Shown: piece by piece, positions 58,976 to 64,000 of the stretch
Layout of the letters: every line of letters begins with the position of its first letter
Position numbering within the stretch: position 1 is the first letter of the stretch
NCBI GenBank assembly: GCA_020638065.1
Contig: JACKJG010000009.1
Coordinates: 102,848-166,847, forward strand
Direction of reading: 5' to 3'
Source: Hyphomicrobiaceae bacterium
Lineage (GTDB): Bacteria; Pseudomonadota; Alphaproteobacteria; Rhizobiales; Devosiaceae
DNA length: 64,000 nt
Translations under genes and position numbers: made by a program
The notes under the pieces: generated by a model
Database searches by the model: none
The model's input: the letters and a program-made list of their open reading frames with translations, nothing else
What the model was told of the DNA's origin: nothing

Positions 58976-60549
58976 ACAAGCAATTTAAGAATACTGCCAT
59001 CAAATATCATCGCGCAAAGCTGCCGCAGATTTTGGACGAGACGGAACAGCGATTGATTGATCAATCCGTTCCCTTGTTTCAGTCCAAGGGACGCCTGGTC
59101 CGAGTGATCCGACTGGATGACGCTGCCGAAGATGCTGGCATACGTCGACCGGCCGGCGCTCTGGTCATTCACACCCCAAACGACCACCTGCTCCTCGAAA
59201 CCATTGCGCGCCCAGTCAAGTTCGCGACCTGGAATGCACGGCGTGAACAGTGGGTGGAAAACCTGCCACCGCTGGAGTTCGCCAAGCACTTCAACGCGCG
59301 GGGCACCTGGAAACTGCGCGTGCTGCGCGGCATCGTTGAGGCGCCAACGCTTCGGGCCGACGGCACGGTCCTGTCAAAGCCCGGATACGATGACGCCTCG
59401 GGCATCTGGCTCGACACCGGCGGGGTAGAGTTCCCGGAGATACCTGAGAGCCCGACCCGCAAGGATGCCCTGCATGCCCTGGACAGATTGAAGGACGTCA
59501 TCAAGGACTTCCCATTCGTGCCGGACGATGAGGCAGGTGAACTCGGTGATCCGAGCTCACATCGGTCTGTCGCGCTGTCTGCGATATTGACCGGCGTGTG
59601 TCGCAAGGCGTTGCGGACTGCACCCGGACACGGCTTTGACGCGACCTCGATGGCGACGGGCAAGACCTTATTGTGCGATGTGGTCTCGATCATCGCGACG
59701 GGCCGGCCCACCTCGGCGATCTCGCAAGGCAAATCCGAAGAAGAATTCGACAAGCGCCTTTTCTCGATTCTGCTTCAAGGTGATCCAGTTATCGTCATCG
59801 ACAATATCGATCGCCCAGTGCGCTCAGACGAGTTCTGCACTGTGCTGACTGCTGAAGAATGGCAATGCCGGGTGCTGGGCATCTCGGGCAATAAGACTGT
59901 GCCAACCAATGTCCTGTTTCTGCTCAACGGCAATGGGTTGCAGTTTGAAGGGGACATTCGCACCCGCGTGATCATGTGCCATCTCGACGCCGGCGTCGAA
60001 AACCCGGGTGCGCGGAAGTTTGACCGTGATCTGAGGACCTATGTACCTGAACACCGACCCCAACTGGTTGCCGCCGCGCTGACAGTGCTGCGAGCCTTTG
60101 TGGTGGCGGGCCGTCCAGGCGTCGAAGACCTCGACGCATTCGGCCGTTTTGAAGACTGGTCGAACCTGGTGCGTGGTGCACTCGTCTGGCTGGGTGAGCC
60201 CGACCCCTGTGCGACACGTGAGGCCCTCGATGCCATCGATCCTGAGCGAGACAATCTGGCCGCGTTGATGCGCGCTTGGCTGAAGGTCATCGGGACGGAG
60301 AAATGGGTCACCGCAAAACAGGTCATCGATGCGGCGCAGCCCGATTTTGGCGATAGCGTCGATGCAATTGACAATGACCTCGATGAAGCGTTGCTGACAT
60401 TGTTTCCCCGGTTCAAGACCACAAAGACCGTTGGCCGCTATCTGACCAAATACAAAGGGCGCATTGTTGATGGAATGCGGATCCAACTGCACGCGGTTAA
60501 AGGCGAATCCACCGAATACCGATTGGAATTGGTCGATGAGCCTGATTGA
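58972..60549 (+). CDS. Helicase-like ATPase partner of the prim-pol
   Basis: A 525-residue protein from TTG 58972, which overlaps the prim-pol stop. Walker A ATSMATGKTLL (about 224-234) and Walker B DPVIVIDNIDRP (271-282) are present; RVLGISGNKTVPTNVLFLLNGNGLQFEGDIRTRVIMCHLD looks like an AAA+/SF3-like sensor region with arginine finger. The first 200 residues resemble the pre-helicase region of phage D5-like proteins. It probably unwinds DNA for the prim-pol. Confidence 0.8.
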   Translation: MNKQFKNTAIKYHRAKLPQILDETEQRLIDQSVPLFQSKGRLVRVIRLDDAAEDAGIRRPAGALVIHTPNDHLLLETIARPVKFATWNARREQWVENLPPLEFAKHFNARGTWKLRVLRGIVEAPTLRADGTVLSKPGYDDASGIWLDTGGVEFPEIPESPTRKDALHALDRLKDVIKDFPFVPDDEAGELGDPSSHRSVALSAILTGVCRKALRTAPGHGFDATSMATGKTLLCDVVSIIATGRPTSAISQGKSEEEFDKRLFSILLQGDPVIVIDNIDRPVRSDEFCTVLTAEEWQCRVLGISGNKTVPTNVLFLLNGNGLQFEGDIRTRVIMCHLDAGVENPGARKFDRDLRTYVPEHRPQLVAAALTVLRAFVVAGRPGVEDLDAFGRFEDWSNLVRGALVWLGEPDPCATREALDAIDPERDNLAALMRAWLKVIGTEKWVTAKQVIDAAQPDFGDSVDAIDNDLDEALLTLFPRFKTTKTVGRYLTKYKGRIVDGMRIQLHAVKGESTEYRLELVDEPD

Positions 60550-60639
60550 ACCGGGTCAACCTGAGTCAATTTCCCCCTTAACGTGACCGTTGCTTCGTTC
60601 AAATACGTAGGGAAATTGATCCCCCTTGATCCGGATGAA

Positions 60640-61203
60640 TCAAAACTCCTGCAAGGAATTGTTGCGCTTCATCAGCCAGAAAGGAACCTGGGAAAGCAAC
60701 CGGCCCTGCGCCGCGAGATAAGTGGCGATGTTGAAGCGTAGATGTCCTTCGATAAGCAGATAACCCTCAGGGTATGGACGCGGAGCCCCTCTCAAGAAAG
60801 AGAGATGTCCATCTTTGTTGTCCATTACAACCGGAGGCACCGGAAAGGTGCCGTGATCAATCATGAATTGAACGAGATCGAAGCCCCATTCCCTATGGTG
60901 TTCCTCGACAAGAAATTTCCCGTGGGCCAATGCTTCATCCGGTTTTGCGGCAAAATTGCTCCATCCTGTTCGAATCCGCTTTATGCCCTCTGTGGGCCAA
61001 CTTACGAGTTCAAAATTGTAGGCGGACGAAGGTAACCACCCAAAGGGAGAATGACTCCAATGTCGGTGGAGCCAGTCCTTCGCTACCTGTTTTGGGACAC
61101 GCGGAAATCTTTCAGAAACGGACGGCCACCATTCTTCAAACGGCGTCGCGACGCCTCCTCCTTCGTCAAACTCAGGCGCCAAATTGTCAGGGTAGTTGTC
61201 CAT
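60640..61203 (-). CDS. Unknown protein with a ParB-like segment
   Basis: A 187-residue soluble protein. Rich in Trp and His (FEEWWPSVSERFPRVPKQVAKDWLHRHWSHSPFGWLP). The C-terminal section PVPPVVMDNKDG, then EGYLLIEGHLRFNIATYLAAQG resembles the ParB/Srx motif (v-I-x-G-H-x-R); the match is by eye. It is divergent from the gene at 61277, 73 bp away, and the two may form a module. Low GC marks it as accessory. Confidence 0.6.
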   Translation of the reverse strand: MDNYPDNLAPEFDEGGGVATPFEEWWPSVSERFPRVPKQVAKDWLHRHWSHSPFGWLPSSAYNFELVSWPTEGIKRIRTGWSNFAAKPDEALAHGKFLVEEHHREWGFDLVQFMIDHGTFPVPPVVMDNKDGHLSFLRGAPRPYPEGYLLIEGHLRFNIATYLAAQGRLLSQVPFWLMKRNNSLQEF

Positions 61204-61276
61204 CTAACTCAGGCTTGGTTTCGGACTGTGAATTGCGGATAGTGATGATCTCGGTGTTGGCGTGGCTGGTCAAAGA

Positions 61277-61669
61277 ATGAATCGATTGAACCGCTTTCCA
61301 TTTCTGCCGGATACTCTCGAGAGTCGAGGATATAATGTCTTTCCAGACTGCCTGGAAAATGACAGCACGGTTTTCTTTCACGCTACAAACATTGGGAAGC
61401 TACGCCGCATTTTGAAGCAAGGACTGCGGCCCGGTGTTGAGATCGGAGGCAATCTCCTTACCATCTCATATGGCGAAACAAGCATGGAAGCGCTTACTCA
61501 TTGGATCAATATCAGAAAACCCGACGAGAACGGCGTCATCTTGGCTTTGAAATTTGGAAGTCTCGAAGAACTCAAACGTGACGACGGAGTGTGGCGCACA
61601 AGAGCGTTGGTGTCGCAGCCGCGCGTAGTTGGCGTGTGTATGATCCCCTGCTCCTATGTGCATAGGTAA
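61277..61669 (+). CDS. Small ADP-ribosyltransferase-like protein of unknown function
   Basis: A 130-residue soluble protein from ATG 61277 (61262 also open). STVFFHATNIGKLRRILKQGLRPG is like the H-x-T/G...I-x-x-x-G-L motif of the Tpt1/DarT/ART fold; ISYGETSMEALTHWIN and VILALKFGSLEELKRDD follow, then RVVGVCMIPCSYVHR. The resemblance is by eye and no complete catalytic triad is confirmed. If right, it could modify a nucleic acid or protein as an effector, with the divergent 187-aa gene as partner. Confidence 0.55.
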   Translation: MNRLNRFPFLPDTLESRGYNVFPDCLENDSTVFFHATNIGKLRRILKQGLRPGVEIGGNLLTISYGETSMEALTHWINIRKPDENGVILALKFGSLEELKRDDGVWRTRALVSQPRVVGVCMIPCSYVHR

Positions 61670-61975
61670 CCAAGTTCGTTTGCACCCGTCGAATTGCCGC
61701 TGCAGTATCGCTGTTAAAAACTCCCACGCGCCACGAAAACGTGGGCCATTTTTCGCATGGGTCCTCATAACCCAACAAGAATGTGGGGTGGCGGAGCGGG
61801 CAGTCTGCAAGCAACTATTGAGAATTTCAGCGAGAGACTCCTCCCCGGGGCTCGGCGATCGCAGCTCCGTGGCTGCCGCGTATGTGAAGCCTGTCACGGC
61901 AGCGAGCTGGAACCTGTCGTGTTCATCTAGATCGGCAACGGATTAGTGCCAGAAGTGTCGAAAGCCGTTACCCAC
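61670..61975. other. Intergenic stretch between cargo genes and IS remnant
   Basis: Contains a terminator-like hairpin at 61723-61753. On the minus strand some frames look coding-like (LRHPTFLLGYEDPCEKW...) but they have no start signal and no family; possibly a decayed gene. Confidence 0.35.
61723..61753 (+). terminator. Terminator of the ART-like gene
   Basis: Stem CCCACG with CGTGGG, loop of 11 nt, followed by CC and five T. It lies 53 bp after the stop at 61669. Confidence 0.5.
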
Positions 61976-62301
61976 TGACCTGCTCCCCTGAAAGGTCCTC
62001 GATTTTTGATTAGTCTGTTCTCACTTAAGGGAGACAGACGATTAAGCGATCACGGTTCACTGAAGAACAGATCATTGGGATTTTGAAGGAACACCAGGCT
62101 GGATTTGGGGAGAAGGAGCTTTTCCGCAAACCCGGTGTCAGCGACGCCACCTTTTACAAATGGTGGGCTAAGTATGGCGGCATGGACGTTTCCGATGTCA
62201 AGAAACAGAAGGCGCTTGAGGCTGAGAATGCCCGGCTCAAGAAGCTACTTGCAGAACAGATGATGGATGTCTCCACTCTCAAAGAGATGCTGGGAAAAAC
62301 T
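61976..62301 (+). mobile_element. Truncated IS3-family (IS407-like) element: left end and orfA
   Basis: TGACCTGCTCCCC at 61976 resembles the inverted terminal repeat of rhizobial IS3-family elements. OrfA follows from 62041 (KRSRFTEEQIIGILKEHQAGFGEKELFRKPGVSDATFYKWWAKYGGMDVSD and a leucine-zipper LEAENARLKKLLAEQ). The expected ATG is ATT, and the family match ends at KEMLGK (62301). orfB and the right end are missing, so the element cannot move by itself. Confidence 0.8.
62041..62301 (+). pseudogene. IS3-family OrfA remnant
   Basis: 87 codons of an IS407-type OrfA helix-turn-helix protein. The start codon is changed to ATT, AAGGGAG stands upstream in the right place, and the natural stop is lost: the frame reads through into unrelated sequence up to 62460. 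orfB is absent. The segment 62302-62460 is of unknown origin. Confidence 0.75.
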
Positions 62302-62483
62302 TCTGAGGCCTGGTGCGCGACGACGAAGTCGTCGGGCGGTCTGTGGAGCGAGTTGCTCCACGTATTTGTAGTCGTGTCGACCTCATCACCCCCGGTTCTC
62401 AATTCACACCGGGCACACAAAGGCGACATAACCTTGATGGTTCCACTTCGAAAAATCTAAACAGGTTTGCAGCTCAATCTTTG

Positions 62484-63182
62484 TCAGGCTTTTCGCTCAT
62501 CGATCAGCGGATTGGGCTTTGCCAGACCGCTTAAACCGTCGAGGTCGGTTAAAGTCACGCGTGCGCCGTCAACCACCACGCCATAAGGTTTGAGGGTGCC
62601 AAAAGCGCGGGACAAGTTCTCGGGAGTCATGCCAAGAAGTGAGGCGAGGGTGCGCTTGTCGTAGGGCAATTGAACCTCGCCGGTTTCGCCCTGGTCTGCA
62701 TGGTATTTCAGCAGCCGATTTGCCAGACGCTCGACTGCGGTCCGCAGTTTGTGGTCCTTGTGATCCTTGACGACACCGCGATAGCAATTGGCCAGTTCTT
62801 GAACGATCGCTCTTGCGAACGCATCATCGTTGGCAAAGGCTTCACGCACGTTTTGCGCAGGTATCATGAGCACCCGTGATTTGGCACCCGTGCGAGCCGA
62901 CATCAGGTATACTGCATCCTTCAATACCGCTGCGAGTATGAAGGTACCAATGGGTCTAACCATCGCCATCGTGGCTTCGCGGCCGTTGGCGTTTGCATGA
63001 AGTTCGACACAGCCTTCCACGACGACAAAGAGGAAGTCGGCGGTGTCTCCTTCAGCAATAAGCTGCATTTCTGCCGGAAATGTCTGGAGGTAGGCTGCGT
63101 TCATCAGATTGGAGAAACTGTTCTCGTTCATGCTGCTGAACAGGTCCAGTTTCCGAATCTCGGGTAGATCAGTCGTACGCAT
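62484..63182 (-). CDS. Crp/Fnr family regulator (NnrR/Dnr-like)
   Basis: A 232-residue regulator. The cyclic-nucleotide-like sensor domain (IRKLDLFSSMNENSFSNLMNAAYLQTFPAEMQLIAEGDTADFLFVVVEG) is followed by a dimer helix and an HTH (YDKRTLASLLGMTPENLSRAFGTLKPYGV). It has no Fnr-type N-terminal Cys cluster, so it resembles NnrR/Dnr regulators that sense NO via heme; this is inference. ATG 63182 is used rather than TTG 63212. An FNR-like box lies 17 bp upstream. It is divergent from a narK-type gene. Confidence 0.85.
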   Translation of the reverse strand: MRTTDLPEIRKLDLFSSMNENSFSNLMNAAYLQTFPAEMQLIAEGDTADFLFVVVEGCVELHANANGREATMAMVRPIGTFILAAVLKDAVYLMSARTGAKSRVLMIPAQNVREAFANDDAFARAIVQELANCYRGVVKDHKDHKLRTAVERLANRLLKYHADQGETGEVQLPYDKRTLASLLGMTPENLSRAFGTLKPYGVVVDGARVTLTDLDGLSGLAKPNPLIDERKA

Positions 63183-63198
63183 ACCCCAAGTCCTGCAA

Positions 63199-63212
63199 TT
63201 GATTATTGTCAA
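63199..63212 (-). promoter_or_regulatory. FNR-like box before the Crp/Fnr gene
   Basis: TTGAT-TATT-GTCAA, one base from a perfect TTGAT-N4-ATCAA box. The same TTGA(T/C)TATTGTC words recur at 63221-63234. It stands just upstream of ATG 63182, where binding would suggest autoregulation. Confidence 0.5.
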
Positions 63213-63335
63213 GAACCAACTTGACTATTGTCGGACAGGTTTGGATGCGTTGTAAAGTAGCAACGCGAATTCGTCCTTTCGTTTATCCCAAGCTTGCGTG
63301 CTCTACCCTTGTTTCTTCCGCGAGGTGCCTGGAAC

Positions 63336-63349
63336 TTGATCTAGATCAA
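63336..63349 (+). promoter_or_regulatory. Perfect FNR/Dnr box before narK
   Basis: TTGATCTAGATCAA, a full dyad match to the TTGAT-N4-ATCAA consensus of Fnr, Anr and Dnr proteins. It lies about 82 bp before ATG 63432, suitable for activation at low oxygen. The neighbouring Crp/Fnr protein is the obvious candidate. Confidence 0.75.
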
Positions 63350-63431
63350 GCGCTCTCATTGCTAGCCTTTCATCGTCGCCCGGTCCGAGGCCACCCGGTC
63401 TCGAAAAAGGCTGCAATGGGGACTACCAAAG

Positions 63432-64000
63432 ATGGCTTCTCTGACTGGCATATCGCGGGGCCAACAAAATACCGCGCTGGGCATGAGCACGTTTGCCTTT
63501 ACGGTATGCTTTGCCGTCTGGACGATTTTTTCGATCATCGGTGTGCGCGTAAAAGCTGATCTGGGGTTGAGTGACACCCAGTTCGGGCTGTTGGTTGCGA
63601 CCCCGATTCTGACCGGGTCGCTCAGCCGGATATTTCTCGGTATCTGGACAGACCAGCATGGCGGACGTCGGGTCTTTGCCATCCTGATGCTCGCCTCGGC
63701 GGTTGCGGCGTGGTTGCTCTCGAGTGTCAGCACCTACGAATGGTTCCTGATTGCCGCACTGGGCGTCGGTCTCGCGGGTGGATCCTTTGCGGTCGGTATC
63801 GCCTATATCTCCAAATGGTATCCACCCGAAAAACAAGGCACCGCGCTCGGTATTTTCGGGGTCGGCAATTTCGGCGCCGCCGCGACCAGCTTCGGTGCGC
63901 CATTCCTGCTCGTCGCGTTCGGCTGGCAGCAGACCGCGCAAATCTACTCCATCGTTCTAGCCATCGTCGCCGTGGTGTTTTTCCTTGTCACCAAGGAAGA
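63432..64000 (+). CDS. Nitrate/nitrite transporter (NarK family MFS), 3' end missing
   Basis: An open frame from ATG 63432 to the window end, 189 codons visible. MASLTGISRGQQNTALGMSTFAFTVCFAVWTIFSIIGVRVKADLGLSDTQFGLLVATPILTGSLSRIFLGIWTDQHGGRR is the typical NarK N-terminus, with the MFS loop D-x-x-G-G-R-R between helices 2 and 3. The helix-4 and -5 region (GGSFAVGIAYISKWYPPEKQGTALGIFGVGNFGAAATSFG) contains the nitrate-signature G-x-x-N-x-G. It imports nitrate or exports nitrite in denitrifiers. Controlled by the FNR box upstream. Confidence 0.9.
   Translation, partial: MASLTGISRGQQNTALGMSTFAFTVCFAVWTIFSIIGVRVKADLGLSDTQFGLLVATPILTGSLSRIFLGIWTDQHGGRRVFAILMLASAVAAWLLSSVSTYEWFLIAALGVGLAGGSFAVGIAYISKWYPPEKQGTALGIFGVGNFGAAATSFGAPFLLVAFGWQQTAQIYSIVLAIVAVVFFLVTKE

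Noticed and set aside
63362..63941. Minus-strand frames of 123 and 172 codons near the right end
   Set aside because: They are antisense to the narK-type gene, which has clear NarK motifs but is cut by the window end.

Overview
The window looks like a chromosome segment of an alphaproteobacterium of the order Hyphomicrobiales, plausibly near Devosia or Pelagibacterium. The evidence is gene order and family types: sdhCDAB with interposed genes, an rplU with an alphaproteobacterial C-terminal extension, the rlmH-rsfS-nadD-proA-proB-obgE-rpmA-rplU string, and DUF1737, DUF3052, DUF3489 and DUF2924 proteins. The family-level assignment is inference. The first 24 kb is GC-rich core genome, and tRNA-Ser(CGA) at 24333-24422 marks a change to accessory DNA of visibly lower and patchier GC.

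Region 1 (1-9.8 kb) holds the end of a lolA-like gene, a beta-carbonic anhydrase, small stress or unknown genes, a VOC/MarR divergent pair sharing a palindrome, the succinate dehydrogenase genes, an AhpD-like protein and purU. Region 2 (9-21.9 kb) is one long minus-strand run: racemase, rppH, polysaccharide deacetylase, ctpA, envC-like, rlmH, rsfS, nadD, proA, proB, obgE, two GNAT acetyltransferases, rpmA and rplU. Region 3 (21.9-24.4 kb) has an unknown membrane protein bracketed by duplicated ends of a metallo-hydrolase gene, then the tRNA.

Region 4 (24.4-30.8 kb) contains a tightly overlapping four-gene minus-strand operon: an unknown 189-aa protein, a QueC/QatC-like PP-loop enzyme, an XRE-HTH/ImmA metallopeptidase and a PIN nuclease. 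It has a clear sigma70 promoter covered by a palindrome. I consider it the best candidate for an undescribed defence-type system. Beside it lie a membrane SH3 protein and a secreted-type thermonuclease.

Region 5 (30.7-41.9 kb) is a sialic-acid utilisation cluster: nanA, a cytosolic beta-propeller protein, a GntR regulator, a dipeptide-type ABC importer and a NanE-NanK fusion. It is bracketed by two near-identical palindromic repeats of about 105 bp. The importer's binding protein is circularly permuted: the C-terminal half of the SBP_bac_5 family comes first, straight after the signal peptide. Region 6 (42-52.6 kb) is a second sugar cluster: GntR, a MalEFGK-type ABC importer, a paralogous beta-propeller protein, a methylisocitrate-lyase-like enzyme, an SDR and a 3-dehydroshikimate-dehydratase-like fusion.

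Region 7 (52.6-62.5 kb) is an integrative-element module: DUF2924 plus large serine recombinase, a DUF3489 protein, a stop-interrupted small gene, a prim-pol and helicase-like ATPase pair, and a divergent pair of unknown cargo genes. It ends at a truncated IS3-family element. Region 8 (62.5-64 kb) returns to respiratory genes: a Crp/Fnr regulator and the start of a NarK-type nitrate/nitrite transporter behind a perfect FNR box.
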